Below, one piece after another: positions 1 through 8,856 of a stretch of DNA of 64,000 nucleotides. Position numbers and translations under genes: made by a program. Within the stretch, counting starts at the first letter, position 1. Each line of letters begins with the position of its first letter. This DNA is from Planktothrix rubescens CCAP 1459/22 (lineage in GTDB: Bacteria; Cyanobacteriota; Cyanobacteriia; Cyanobacteriales; Microcoleaceae), in the NCBI GenBank assembly GCA_904830895.1, contig LR882958.1:3094001-3158000 (forward strand), given 5' to 3'. The notes under the pieces were generated by a model. That model ran no database searches, was not told the origin of the DNA, and saw only the letters and a list, made by a program, of their open reading frames with translations.

Positions 1-213
1 CCATTACCTATTAATCAAAAATACCGAAAACGGGGCGTTATTGGGGTCACAGGGAGTGTGTCCTTCCTGGCTAAAACCCAACTGCCAACCTCTAATTAAA
101 ATTTCTTTACAAAATCCAAGGCTGTGATAGTATCTGGATGGATTTACACTACTGATGGACAGCCAATGGGCTGAATTTCCGTGGTGGAGGAGAGTAGAGG
201 AGTGCAAAATAGG

Positions 214-1281
214 ATGTCCCTTGGATATTCAAATGCTATGACTGGAAGGAATTACCTTGACCCGATTCAAGTTGGTGTGATCGGTGTGGGTAATATGGGG
301 CAGCATCATACCCGGGTTTTGAGTATGCTCAAGGACGTGGAACTCGTGGGAGTTTCCGATCTCAGTGTTGAACGGGGAATTGATACGGCGAGTAAGTATC
401 GAGTGAGGTTTTTTGAAGATTATCGAGACCTTTTGCCCCTAGTAGATGCTGTCTGTATCGCAGTTCCAACTCGGTTACACTATCCGGTGGGGATGGCCTG
501 TTTACAAGCCGGGGTTCATGTATTAATTGAAAAACCTATTGCTGCGAGTATTGGTGAGGCAGAATTGTTAGTCAACGCCGCCGCAGATTATCAGCGAATT
601 TTACAAGTCGGTCATATTGAACGGTTTAATCCCGCTTTTCAAGAATTTAGTAAAGTTTTAAAAACGGAGGAAGTTTTAGCATTAGAAGCCCGTCGCATGA
701 GTCCCTATTCTAACCGAGCCAATGATGTTTCGGTGGTCTTGGATTTAATGATTCATGATATTGATTTAATGTTAGATCTAGTGGCGGCTCCTGTTGTTAA
801 ATTAACCGCCAGTGGTAGCCGAGCTTCCGACTCTGGCTATTTAGATTATGTGACCGCTACCCTCGGTTTTGCTAATGGTGTGATCGCAAATTTAATTAGC
901 AGTAAAGTCACCCATCGCAAATTGCGTTCTATTGTTGCCCATTGCAAAAATTCTTTAACCGAAGCCGATTTTCTCAATAATGAAATTTTAATTCATCGGC
1001 AAACCACGGCTAATTATGTTACGGATTATGGTCAAGTTCTCTATCGTCAAGATGGGTTAATTCAAAAAGTTCATACCAGTAATATTGAACCCCTACACGC
1101 TGAATTGGAACATTTTGTCAGTTGTGTTCGGGGTGGAAATCAACCCTCCGTGGGTGGAGAACAAGCCTTAAAAGCCTTGCGTCTAGCCAGTTTAATTGAA
1201 CAAATGGCATTAGATGGTAAAGCTTGGGATTTGGTGGAAACCGACTATCTTTTTGATTCATCGACGGTTTCCATCGGTTAG
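214..1281 (+). CDS. Gfo/Idh/MocA family NAD(P)-dependent oxidoreductase
   Basis: A predicted cytoplasmic sugar-type or biliverdin-type dehydrogenase. The N-terminus carries the Rossmann dinucleotide-binding motif (GVIGVGNMGQHH), and the family EKP signature follows (LIEKPIAAS). The C-terminal half has the look of the substrate-binding GFO_IDH_MocA_C domain, including VVLDLMIHDIDLML. The length of about 355 residues is normal for the family. In-frame starts exist at GTG 181, ATG 214 and ATG 238. I chose 214 because AGAGGAG lies about 11 bases upstream. The substrate cannot be told from sequence. The gene is followed by a convergent agmatinase gene, and no operon partner is visible. Confidence 0.85.
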   Translation: MSLGYSNAMTGRNYLDPIQVGVIGVGNMGQHHTRVLSMLKDVELVGVSDLSVERGIDTASKYRVRFFEDYRDLLPLVDAVCIAVPTRLHYPVGMACLQAGVHVLIEKPIAASIGEAELLVNAAADYQRILQVGHIERFNPAFQEFSKVLKTEEVLALEARRMSPYSNRANDVSVVLDLMIHDIDLMLDLVAAPVVKLTASGSRASDSGYLDYVTATLGFANGVIANLISSKVTHRKLRSIVAHCKNSLTEADFLNNEILIHRQTTANYVTDYGQVLYRQDGLIQKVHTSNIEPLHAELEHFVSCVRGGNQPSVGGEQALKALRLASLIEQMALDGKAWDLVETDYLFDSSTVSIG

Positions 1282-1362
1282 GGGAAGGAAAAAAAGCGAG
1301 GTTTGGGGCTGAAGTTCACCCGATGCGGCTCCCCTCAACCCTCAACAGTTGATCCCTAATTT

Positions 1363-2265
1363 TTAATCCTTAATCCATTTCTTTGCTACAGTTTGATAGC
1401 CAATTAATTTATAGGTTAATTTAGCAACGGTAAATTCAGAAACCACTGAACCAACCACGGGAGCTAATTCCATGACATCACACCCAATTACATCTTTAGA
1501 TTGAAATAAACGGCGTAAAAATCTTAGGGTAGAATACCAATTTAATCCCCCCGGTTCGGGAGTTCCCACCCCAGGAATTAAACTCGGATCAATGCCATCA
1601 ACATCAATGGTTAAAAAGACTTTTTCTGTGGGAATACTGGCGATCGCTTGTTCAATCCAATCCAGATTAAAAGCCATTTCTCTAGCCCGAAAAACCGTTA
1701 AATTTTTCTCTTTAATTAAATCAGCTTCCTCTTGACAAATGGCTCTAATTCCCACTTGAACTGTCGGTAATCCCATATTCACAATTCGACGCATAACACA
1801 GGCATGACTATGAATTGTATCCTGATATTCATGTCTTAAATCCCCATGGGCATCAATTTGAACCACGGTAAAGGATTCTTGATATACTTGACGATATCCC
1901 TGTACCACTCCTTCGGTAATACTGTGTTCTCCCCCAATGGAAATCACAAATTTTTTCTGTTCAATTAAAGACTGGAGGGTTTCTTGAGTCACCCGCAACA
2001 TTTCTGCGTCTGAAACTGTCTTTCCATGGCGAGTATCTGCAATCGGAGCATGGGTAAAAATCCCCGCATCAAAACAGATTTCTCGGTCTAGTTCTTCATC
2101 ATAACATTCTAACTGATGGGAAGCCTCCAGTAAAGCATCGGGGCCGTTCTCGCACCCTTTTCTATAGCTAGTTGTGGCTTCATAGGGAATCGGTAAAATC
2201 ACAACTTTAGCGGTTTCATATTCCGGGACAATTTCAGAACCCAGAAAGTCTATAGTAGCAGTCAT
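1363..2265 (-). CDS. speB: Agmatinase / ureohydrolase family protein
   Basis: Predicted Mn-dependent ureohydrolase that would split agmatine to putrescine and urea (arginase/agmatinase/formiminoglutamase family). Metal-ligand motifs are visible: GGEHS at residues 111-115, IDAHGD at about 137-142, and TIDVDGIDP at about 219-227. The open frame extends upstream to 2382, but the extra N-terminus is not family-like. The ATG at 2265 gives a normal protein of 300 residues beginning MTATIDFLG. The agmatinase assignment within the ureohydrolases is by overall similarity; guanidino-acid hydrolases in cyanobacteria look alike. Its promoter region contains a heptamer repeat array shared with the divergent hydrolase gene. 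Confidence 0.85.
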   Translation of the reverse strand: MTATIDFLGSEIVPEYETAKVVILPIPYEATTSYRKGCENGPDALLEASHQLECYDEELDREICFDAGIFTHAPIADTRHGKTVSDAEMLRVTQETLQSLIEQKKFVISIGGEHSITEGVVQGYRQVYQESFTVVQIDAHGDLRHEYQDTIHSHACVMRRIVNMGLPTVQVGIRAICQEEADLIKEKNLTVFRAREMAFNLDWIEQAIASIPTEKVFLTIDVDGIDPSLIPGVGTPEPGGLNWYSTLRFLRRLFQSKDVIGCDVMELAPVVGSVVSEFTVAKLTYKLIGYQTVAKKWIKD

Positions 2266-2373
2266 TTTAATTCGGAAATTAACACCTCTTAATTTTGACA
2301 CAAGAGGAAACATTTTTGTCAAAAGATAGAATGATTTATTGCTATAATTATAACAGTTAAAAAATAAATCCCT

Positions 2374-2401
2374 ATTACCCATTACCCATTACCCATTACC
2401 C
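2374..2401. repeat. Heptameric short tandem repeat (ATTACCC x4)
   Basis: Four perfect copies of ATTACCC end directly at the ATG of the downstream hydrolase gene. Short tandemly repeated repetitive heptamers are a known feature of filamentous cyanobacterial genomes. Here the array replaces any recognisable ribosome binding site of the gene starting at 2402. Confidence 0.9.
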
Positions 2402-3280
2402 ATGTTAACTACTTCATCTGTACCGCAAACTTGGATTTGGAAAGGATACCCGATTTGTTATGTCCGAGAGGGTGATCATGGCCCGGCAGTGGTTTTAATT
2501 CATGGGTTTGGGGCATCTTGGGGTCATTGGCGAAAAAATATCCCTGAATTAGCAAAACATTGTCGAGTCTTTGCTATAGATTTAATTGGGTTTGGGGGGT
2601 CAGCGAAACCGAAACCGAGTCCAGAAATGGGTTATACTTTTGAAACTTGGGGAGAACAAATTGCTGATTTTTGTCGAGAAATTGTTCAGGATAAAGTTTT
2701 TTTAGTGGGAAATTCCATTGGTTGTATTGCAGTAATGCAGGCGGCTATTGATAATCCTGATATTGTTCAAGAAGTTGCGTTATTAAACTGTTCTTTAAGA
2801 TTATTACACGATCGCAAAAGATCCGAACTTCCTTGGTATCGAAATTATGGCTCTAGTTTTGTTCAAGAGTTATTAAAATATTCCTGGTTTAATCAATTAT
2901 TTTTTAACCTTTTGGCAACTCCTAAAACCGTTAGAAAAGTATTATTACAAGCCTACAAACGGGATGAAGCTGTTACAGATGAATTGGTAGAAATGTTATT
3001 AAAACCTGCCCAAGATCAAGGAGCAGTTGAGGTTTTTGCCGCATTTACGCGCTATTCCCAAGGGCCATTACCGGAGGATTTATTGCCAAGATTACCTTGT
3101 CCAGCCATAATATTATGGGGAACCGATGATCCTTGGGAACCGATAGAAATTGCTGAACAATTCAAACAATATTCAACGGTTAAACAGTTTATTAGATTAG
3201 AAGGAGTCGGTCATTGTCCCCAAGATGAAGCCCCAGAATTAGTCAATCCTATTTTATTAAAGCGGATTGCTCTATACTAA
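2402..3280 (+). CDS. Alpha/beta fold hydrolase
   Basis: A 292-residue alpha/beta hydrolase, probably soluble. The oxyanion region HGFGASWGHW (about 34-43), the nucleophile elbow GNSIG with Ser105, a late acidic residue in TDDPWEP and the catalytic His in EGVGHCPQDEAP give a complete triad. Cyanobacteria and plastids carry several such proteins, some acting on chlorophyll or lipid esters, but the substrate here is unknown. The start directly abuts a heptamer repeat and has no clear Shine-Dalgarno sequence. A Tat-exported phosphoesterase follows 36 bases downstream on the same strand, so the two may be co-transcribed. Confidence 0.85.
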   Translation: MLTTSSVPQTWIWKGYPICYVREGDHGPAVVLIHGFGASWGHWRKNIPELAKHCRVFAIDLIGFGGSAKPKPSPEMGYTFETWGEQIADFCREIVQDKVFLVGNSIGCIAVMQAAIDNPDIVQEVALLNCSLRLLHDRKRSELPWYRNYGSSFVQELLKYSWFNQLFFNLLATPKTVRKVLLQAYKRDEAVTDELVEMLLKPAQDQGAVEVFAAFTRYSQGPLPEDLLPRLPCPAIILWGTDDPWEPIEIAEQFKQYSTVKQFIRLEGVGHCPQDEAPELVNPILLKRIALY

Positions 3281-3316
3281 GAAGTATGTCTATAATGCGT
3301 TAATTCACTCTTAACT

Positions 3317-4258
3317 ATGTCCCTAAAAAGACGTCAATTTCTATTGTTAGCGAGCTTGAGTACTGCTGGTTTTATCGGATTAGGAGCTACTCGAAAAATC
3401 CTGAGCCTTCCTGAGATTCCTAAACAACAAATTTCCCAGGAAAACGGTGCAATGCCGCAAGGCGACGACTACGAAATCGCATCTATACCTGAAGATAAAC
3501 CCCTATTTCGTTTTGTCACTATTGGAGATGTAGGAACGGGAGAAACAGGACAATATGAAGTCGCAAATGCTATGGTTCGCTATCATCAAAATCATCCTTT
3601 TAAAGTAGTTACTTTACTCGGAGATAATATTTATACTAATGGTGAAATTGAAAAAATCAAGGATGTATTTGAAAAACCCTATCAATCTTTACTGGAACAA
3701 AGCGTTAAATTTTATGCCTGTTTAGGAAACCATGATATCAGAACAGAAAATGGTAATCGACAAGTGACTTATCCTTTATTTAATATGCAGGGTCGTTACT
3801 ATACATTCAAATATGATCCTGTACAATTTTTTGTTTTAGATGCAAATGATAATGCCGATTGGGATAAACAAATACCTTGGTTAGAAGACCAACTTCAACG
3901 GAATCAAACTCCTTGGAAAATTGTTTATAGTCATTTTCCCATGTATTCTTCTGGGTTATATGGTGTGAACAAAATATTGATTAATCGCTTAACTCCTTTA
4001 TTTAAAAAATATGGGGTTCAACTCTATATGAATGGTCATGAACATAATTATGAACGTACCCAACCTATTCATGGTATAACTTATTTAGTTAATGGTAATG
4101 GAGGGGCGAATATACGTCCTGTAGGAAGTTCGGAGTGGACAGCAAAAGCCGCCTCAACCCATGGATTTACTGCGATTGAGGTTTATGCAGATCGGATGAT
4201 AATTCAGGCAATTGATACGAATGATCAAGTATTTGATCAAGGAATTATTCGTTTATAA
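3317..4258 (+). CDS. Tat-exported metallophosphoesterase
   Basis: Predicted extracytoplasmic calcineurin-like phosphoesterase (purple acid phosphatase type), 313 residues. The N-terminus is a twin-arginine signal: RRQFLLL at residues 5-11 followed by a hydrophobic stretch. Metal-binding motifs follow in the expected order: GDVGTGE, LGDNIY, LGNHD, YSHFPMYSSG and NGHEHNYER. The role is probably scavenging phosphate from organic esters in the periplasm. It lies just downstream of the alpha/beta hydrolase on the same strand. No Pho-box was recognised. Confidence 0.88.
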   Translation: MSLKRRQFLLLASLSTAGFIGLGATRKILSLPEIPKQQISQENGAMPQGDDYEIASIPEDKPLFRFVTIGDVGTGETGQYEVANAMVRYHQNHPFKVVTLLGDNIYTNGEIEKIKDVFEKPYQSLLEQSVKFYACLGNHDIRTENGNRQVTYPLFNMQGRYYTFKYDPVQFFVLDANDNADWDKQIPWLEDQLQRNQTPWKIVYSHFPMYSSGLYGVNKILINRLTPLFKKYGVQLYMNGHEHNYERTQPIHGITYLVNGNGGANIRPVGSSEWTAKAASTHGFTAIEVYADRMIIQAIDTNDQVFDQGIIRL

Positions 4259-4501
4259 ACCAATAGTAAACTGGGAAGATATAACCTAAATTCCCTATAA
4301 ATTGAGTTAAGGAAGATGCCCCAAAATCCTCTAAAATAATTATGAATGTTCTTTGATTGGCTTCTAAACTATAGACTTTAATTACCCTATCTATTTTATA
4401 GAATACATCCATATTTTTATTTTAAATCAAAATATTGACTAAAATTTCAATTCAAGTTAAAATGAAATATGTTAATAAAATTTTGAGGAATTACTGACCA
4501 T

Positions 4502-5368
4502 GTGAATGCAAAAAAAAATCCTCTGGTTAAACCATTTTTAAAATGGGCAGGAGGGAAACGGCAATTATTACCTGAAATTCTCAAATATCTTCCTAAAAAT
4601 ATCGGTAAAACTACATATTTTGAACCATTTTTGGGGGGAGGAGCACTCTTATTTGAGTTACAGCCGAAACAAGCAATTGTTAATGATAGTAACAGGGAAT
4701 TAATTAATTGTTATCGAGTGATTAAAGATAATGTTGAAGAACTCATTGAGGTTTTAAAAGTTCACAAAGCGAAAAATTCCAAAGAATACTTTGATTATCT
4801 TCGTGAAAGAGATCGTTTAAAACAGTATAATAAATTTTCTGATATTCAAAAAGCTGCTAGAATTATTTATTTAAACAAAACTTGTTACAATGGATTATTT
4901 AGAGTTAATTCTAAAGGACAGTTTAATGTTCCCTTTGGTAGTTATAAAAATCCCAATATATTAGACGAAGCTGTATTAAGAGGAGTTAATGATTATTTAA
5001 ACCAAAAATCAGTAACTTTTTTAAATATTGATTTTGCCGAAGCTGTCAAAGAGGCAAACAAAGGCGATTTTATCTATTTTGATCCTCCTTATGATCCTGT
5101 TTCTAATACCGCTTCTTTCACCGGATATGATATTAATGGCTTTAATCAAAATGAACAAAGACGTTTAAAACAAGTGGTTGATGAATTAACAGAAAAAGAA
5201 TGTTATGTAATGTTGAGTAATTCAGCAACAGATTTTATTTTAGATTTGTATAAAGATTATCAAAAAACAACAAAAATCGTTTCTGCAACCCGCAGTATTA
5301 ACTCTAATGCTCTTAAACGAGGTAAAATCAATGAGATTTTAGTATTAAACTATGTTCCCCAACATTAA
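4502..5368 (+). CDS. Dam-type (D12 class) adenine-N6 DNA methyltransferase
   Basis: An alpha-class adenine methyltransferase of 288 residues, close in size to E. coli Dam and the DpnM group. The SAM-binding motif PFLKWAGGKRQ (11-21), the FLGGGALLFEL segment (43-53) and the catalytic DPPY at 194-197 are all present. By family, GATC is the likely target. The start is a GTG at 4502. An ATG two bases upstream is followed at once by TGA and cannot be used. No restriction endonuclease gene is adjacent, so this looks like an orphan or genome-maintenance methylase. GATC lies inside HIP1 (GCGATCGC), which is frequent in this window. Confidence 0.9.
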   Translation: MNAKKNPLVKPFLKWAGGKRQLLPEILKYLPKNIGKTTYFEPFLGGGALLFELQPKQAIVNDSNRELINCYRVIKDNVEELIEVLKVHKAKNSKEYFDYLRERDRLKQYNKFSDIQKAARIIYLNKTCYNGLFRVNSKGQFNVPFGSYKNPNILDEAVLRGVNDYLNQKSVTFLNIDFAEAVKEANKGDFIYFDPPYDPVSNTASFTGYDINGFNQNEQRRLKQVVDELTEKECYVMLSNSATDFILDLYKDYQKTTKIVSATRSINSNALKRGKINEILVLNYVPQH

Positions 5369-5650
5369 AATACATGAATAACAAAAAAACAGCGACTAAA
5401 ATCAATCAAGAACGAGAAAGAAAGTTGGTTAATGGCTGAGTTTGATCATTCAGTGAATTTAGAAAACATAACAATTATTACTCATAGACTGCAAGCCGTC
5501 GGGAGAATCGGGGAAATTGTCAAGAATTTTTCCTGAGAACTCAGTGTAATTACGGAATATAATTGATATACTTGAACTACAAAGGCAGTTTTCTTATCGT
5601 TGGCTGCCCTGGTTGAAGAATATGATGTTTAATTAGGGGGTAAAACGATT
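5369..5650. other. Intergenic stretch with a possible decayed short ORF
   Basis: No recognisable gene. A 34-codon frame from the ATG near 5431 to the TGA near 5535 (containing THRLQAVGRIGEIV) has no family I recognise. It could be a remnant of something formerly paired with the upstream methylase, or chance. Confidence 0.3.
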
Positions 5651-5875
5651 ATGGTTTCTAGCTTGACATTACAAAAAACAATCGCATGGGTAAGCTGTTT
5701 GCCCCTAAGTGTGGCTCTAGTTTTCACCTTATGGGTAAAGTTAGAGGCAGCTACCCAGGTCAATTTTGCTCAGTTGTATAAACATCTGGACACCTCGTCG
5801 CAGTTAATCTGTGAATATGTTCCTCCCGATACGGGAAAACCCCCAGCAGGAGACGGTTCAGGTTCTCGAACCTAA
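5651..5875 (+). CDS. Small putative secreted protein
   Basis: A 74-residue protein with a hydrophobic N-terminal segment (about residues 10-30, AWVSCLPLSVALVFTLWV) that could be a signal peptide, then a short polar tail ending VPPDTGKPPAGDGSGSRT. I recall similar Pro/Gly/Arg-rich segments near the start of cyanobacterial secreted DUF928-type proteins, so this may be a truncated relative, but that is a guess. AGGGGG lies upstream of the ATG. Its stop codon overlaps the stop of the convergent nadB by a few bases. Confidence 0.45.
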   Translation: MVSSLTLQKTIAWVSCLPLSVALVFTLWVKLEAATQVNFAQLYKHLDTSSQLICEYVPPDTGKPPAGDGSGSRT

Positions 5876-7584
5876 TCTAAGACAGGCGAAGATTTCCAGA
5901 TTTGGTTTGCTTGAATTAAGGTATGTACTTTCCAGCTTGGGTCTGATTGCGGGTATTCCTGCCGATAATGACCTCCACGACTTTCGAGACGGAACGCTGC
6001 ACTCTTCAAAATCAACTCCCCAATACTCAGTAAGTTATGGGTTTCCCCCCACTGTTTTAGGTCGCTGTGGGCGATTTCTTGTGTTTCCAGTTCAGCCAAA
6101 GAATTTGGATGTAGAGTCGATAAAAATTGGCTGATGGGTAAGGCTAAAAATTCTTCAGACCATGCTTTCACCTGGATTAATCCCTCCTGCAAATGATCGG
6201 ACTGGCGACAGATCCCGGCACTACGCCAGAGAACATCGGGCAAATTAGATCTAATTGTTTTAATCGTAGCATATTGTTCTTCCCAATGGGAGGCTGGTGA
6301 CACCCTCTGGGATACGGGAACAGACCCCCCCAGGCCAGATTCAGTTTCAGCAAAATTGAGATTTTCAATTAATGCCATTTGAGCACCGAATACTAAACAT
6401 TCTAGCAAAGAATTACTCGCTAAACGGTTCGCCCCGTGAACTCCCGTACTCGCAGTTTCACCTACGGCATAAAGTCCAGGGATAGAGGTTTGACTTTGGG
6501 TATTGGTAACAATACCCCCCATCCAATAATGGGCGGCGGGGGTGACAGGAATGGGTTCATGGAGAATATCAACCCCCCATTGTTGACAGACCTGAATAAT
6601 ATTCGGAAACCGATGCTGGATTTTCTCAGTTGGAATTGACCGTAAATCTAACCAAACCCGTTCACTATTGGCTCCTGGGATTTGCCGTAATTTTTGTAAA
6701 TGGCTAAAAATTGCCCGACTCACAATATCTCTGGGGGCTAATTCTCCCCGCTCGTCATAATCAAATACAAATCTGTGACCCTGGGAATCAATCAGGTGGG
6801 CTCCTTCCCCCCGTACCGCCTCACTAATTAAAAATCGAGGAGCCCCGGGTTGGGTTAGGGCCGTGGGGTGAAATTGGAAAAACTCTAAATCTCGGAGTAA
6901 CGATCCCGCTCTCCAAGCCATCGCCACCCCATCACCCGTACTAACGGCGGGGTTAGTGGTATGAGCAAAGACTTGACCTCCTCCCCCCGTTGCCAAGACA
7001 ACCGCCTTGGCCTTCACCCAATAAATCCGACTATCATGAATTAAGCTCACCCCCTGACACCGTTGACCCGAAGCATCCATCCATAAATCCAGGGCAAAGG
7101 CGGGGGAAATAATTTTAATATTCGGTCTTTCTAAAACTCGTTCTGTTAAGGTTGTGATCACTGCACGTCCGGTTGTATCGGCGGCGTGTAGGACGCGGTG
7201 ACGGGAGTGGGCGGCTTCTAAGGTCAAAGCTAACTGGCTTTGATGGCGGTCAAAAGCTACTCCTAATTCGACTAAACGGTGAATACATTCAGGGGCGTGA
7301 TTGACCAGAAACTCCACCGCCGACCGTTCACATAAACCCGCCCCAGCTTTTAAGGTATCTTCTAAATGCAGACTGGGAGAGTCATCGGTTGAAATCGCTG
7401 CTGCAATGCCTCCTTGGGCCCAATCACTAGCTGATAGGGGTAAAATATCCTTACTGACTAAGCCGATGCTCAAATGTTTGGGTAAACAAAGGGCGGTATA
7501 TAATCCGGCTGCCCCGGTTCCCACCACCAATACATCAAAGGTTAAGGGAAACTCAGACGGGAGGGAAAGATCAATGGAGGTCAT
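5872..7584 (-). CDS. nadB: L-aspartate oxidase
   Basis: FAD-dependent L-aspartate oxidase, first enzyme of de novo NAD synthesis: it oxidises aspartate to iminoaspartate, which NadA then uses. At 570 residues it has the normal length. The FAD-binding VVGTGAAGLYTALCL motif is at the N-terminus, SASDWAQGGIAAAIS and the long FQFHPTAL segment mark the succinate dehydrogenase/NadB fold, and GLYAVGETASTGVHGANRLASNS is the classical C-terminal FAD motif. The gene stands alone, convergent with a small secreted protein, and no other nad gene is in the window. Confidence 0.95.
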   Translation of the reverse strand: MTSIDLSLPSEFPLTFDVLVVGTGAAGLYTALCLPKHLSIGLVSKDILPLSASDWAQGGIAAAISTDDSPSLHLEDTLKAGAGLCERSAVEFLVNHAPECIHRLVELGVAFDRHQSQLALTLEAAHSRHRVLHAADTTGRAVITTLTERVLERPNIKIISPAFALDLWMDASGQRCQGVSLIHDSRIYWVKAKAVVLATGGGGQVFAHTTNPAVSTGDGVAMAWRAGSLLRDLEFFQFHPTALTQPGAPRFLISEAVRGEGAHLIDSQGHRFVFDYDERGELAPRDIVSRAIFSHLQKLRQIPGANSERVWLDLRSIPTEKIQHRFPNIIQVCQQWGVDILHEPIPVTPAAHYWMGGIVTNTQSQTSIPGLYAVGETASTGVHGANRLASNSLLECLVFGAQMALIENLNFAETESGLGGSVPVSQRVSPASHWEEQYATIKTIRSNLPDVLWRSAGICRQSDHLQEGLIQVKAWSEEFLALPISQFLSTLHPNSLAELETQEIAHSDLKQWGETHNLLSIGELILKSAAFRLESRGGHYRQEYPQSDPSWKVHTLIQANQIWKSSPVLD

Positions 7585-7742
7585 GGGTCAGTGCCAGAAT
7601 GAAGGATTCGTTTCAAGTCCAGACGGATTTCGACATATTAAACTAACTTTAAGGATTATGTTGACTTTTTAGGTCTGTTAGCATAATCCTAACATTCTGA
7701 CCTAAGAATCAAAGGATGCAAGCCCCTAAATTCATTCATGAG

Positions 7743-7796
7743 GTAGGGACGAGCCAATCGCCTAACGGCATCGTTTCGCACTTGGCACGTCTCTAC
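7743..7796. repeat. Palindromic GTAGGGACG element
   Basis: The ends GTAGGGACG (7743-7751) and CGTCTCTAC (7788-7796) are inverted repeats with one mismatch around a 36-base interior. The element lies just downstream of psbU. It resembles other GTAGGGG-ended palindromes in this window (15003, 32123, 61061) and may be a non-coding MITE-like or REP-like element. Confidence 0.6.
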
Positions 7797-7816
7797 AATG
7801 AATTTCACCAAATGGC

Positions 7817-8248
7817 CTAGTCGTAAGCCCCAACATTTAACCGTTGGTCGCCTTCAATAAATACAGATTCTGGAGGCGTTACGGTAAAGTTATCTAAATT
7901 CTTTTGCAGAATTTCTTTTTGTTTTTCTGTCAAACCAGAAATTTTCAATACATCTTCGACGGAATTATAGGGAGCACTCTTAATGATCACTGACCCTAAT
8001 TTCGGAAACATTCCTTTATATTGACGAAAATCTCGCAGATCGCTATTATTTAAGTCCAATTTATTGCGAACGGTGGCCATTTTCTCGTCAACCCGATTTT
8101 TCCGAGGGGCTTCCGTTGCTAAGAGCGGAGCAACAATCCCATACTGCATCACATTGACGTTTGCAGCTAAAACATTTTGATCTCCAGTCCATGCGAAGCA
8201 ACCGACTATCAAAACTAACAAAGCCAACAGGCGACTTAATCGTTTCAT
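7817..8248 (-). CDS. psbU: Photosystem II extrinsic 12 kDa protein PsbU
   Basis: PsbU caps the lumenal side of photosystem II and stabilises the Mn-Ca cluster environment together with PsbV and PsbO. The precursor has a signal peptide (MKRLSRLLALLVLIVGCFAWTG) and a mature part of about 100 residues. That part contains the helix-hairpin-helix-like core (LDLNNSDLRDFRQYKGMFP, then YNSVEDVLKISGLT) and ends NVGAYD. The open frame extends to 8281. I prefer the ATG at 8248, which places positive charges directly before the hydrophobic core. It is a single gene and its psbV partner lies about 13 kb away. Confidence 0.93.
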   Translation of the reverse strand: MKRLSRLLALLVLIVGCFAWTGDQNVLAANVNVMQYGIVAPLLATEAPRKNRVDEKMATVRNKLDLNNSDLRDFRQYKGMFPKLGSVIIKSAPYNSVEDVLKISGLTEKQKEILQKNLDNFTVTPPESVFIEGDQRLNVGAYD

Positions 8249-8647
8249 CAACGCTTTTCTCCCAACTGACATAAACAGCATTTACAAGAATTTGATATTT
8301 TCAGGCTTAGTAGCAGACTGTATTTTACCATCTTACGAACTTCTACTGGAGTCCCATAGTTCAATGGAAAAACTGGCTGCTCCCCTAGCCAAAAACCCCA
8401 GATTTGGAAGTCATTTCAAATCACAGTTAAGTTTATGCTGTTGTCAACCTTTTCCGATTTTATGTAAATTTTCTTAAAATTTGTTAACAGTTGCGGAGGT
8501 GAAAATTAAAATTCAGCCGTCCATCTCTACAAAATAGCTAGGCATAAGTTTAAGTTATCCTTAACTGGTTATAGTTTTGAATTTTAAAATTAAAATCATT
8601 TTTTTGGCTAATTTTGTCAAGAGGTTATTGAATTCCATTCGCAACTA

Positions 8648-8678
8648 TTGACGAAATTACGGGGTTTGGTGCTATAAT
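8648..8678 (+). promoter_or_regulatory. Orphan promoter-like sequence
   Basis: TTGACG at 8648-8653 and TATAAT at 8673-8678 are separated by 19 bases, slightly longer than ideal. No open reading frame follows on this strand before the end of the convergent gene at 8857. The transcript, if made, would be a non-coding RNA or an antisense RNA to that gene. Confidence 0.4.
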
Positions 8679-8720
8679 ACAAAAAAAATAGTCTGGGGAA
8701 GTTTGGCTTATTCAAAAAAT

Positions 8721-8743
8721 AAGGATTAAAAACCTTAATCCTT
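8721..8743. other. Short hairpin, 9-bp stem
   Basis: AAGGATTAA (8721-8729) and TTAATCCTT (8735-8743) form a perfect 9-bp stem with a 5-base loop. No U-run follows, so it is not a classical terminator. It lies about 40 bases after the orphan promoter. Confidence 0.55.
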
Positions 8744-8856
8744 CGTGTAATCCTAATGTTACAACTCTGGTTAGTTTCCGATCTATTGTACAAATCTTTT
8801 CGGGGCTAGGTTGAGAACCTCAGAGTCGAGCTTGACAAAAAAACATTTTTTGTGTA

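Larger units (their letters stand above)
8282..8856. other. 575-base intergenic region upstream of psbU
   Basis: No convincing protein gene. It contains the psbU promoter region, a good sigma-70-type promoter facing right (8648-8678) with no gene behind it, a 9-bp hairpin at 8721-8743, and an A/T hairpin at 8835-8853 (ACAAAAAA...TTTTTTGT) directly after the stop of the TgpA-like gene that could end transcription from either side. A 61-codon frame at 8292-8477 has no homology I recognise. Confidence 0.6.

Noticed and set aside
4-207. 67-codon frame on the minus strand at the left edge
   Set aside because: No recognisable domain, no ribosome binding site, and partial overlap with the start region of the oxidoreductase.
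5811-7672. Several frames of 60-125 codons inside or opposite nadB
   Set aside because: They are shadows of nadB, which has full-length family motifs.
8292-8477. 61-codon frame upstream of psbU
   Set aside because: Composition and lack of homology suggest chance; the region is better explained as promoter DNA.
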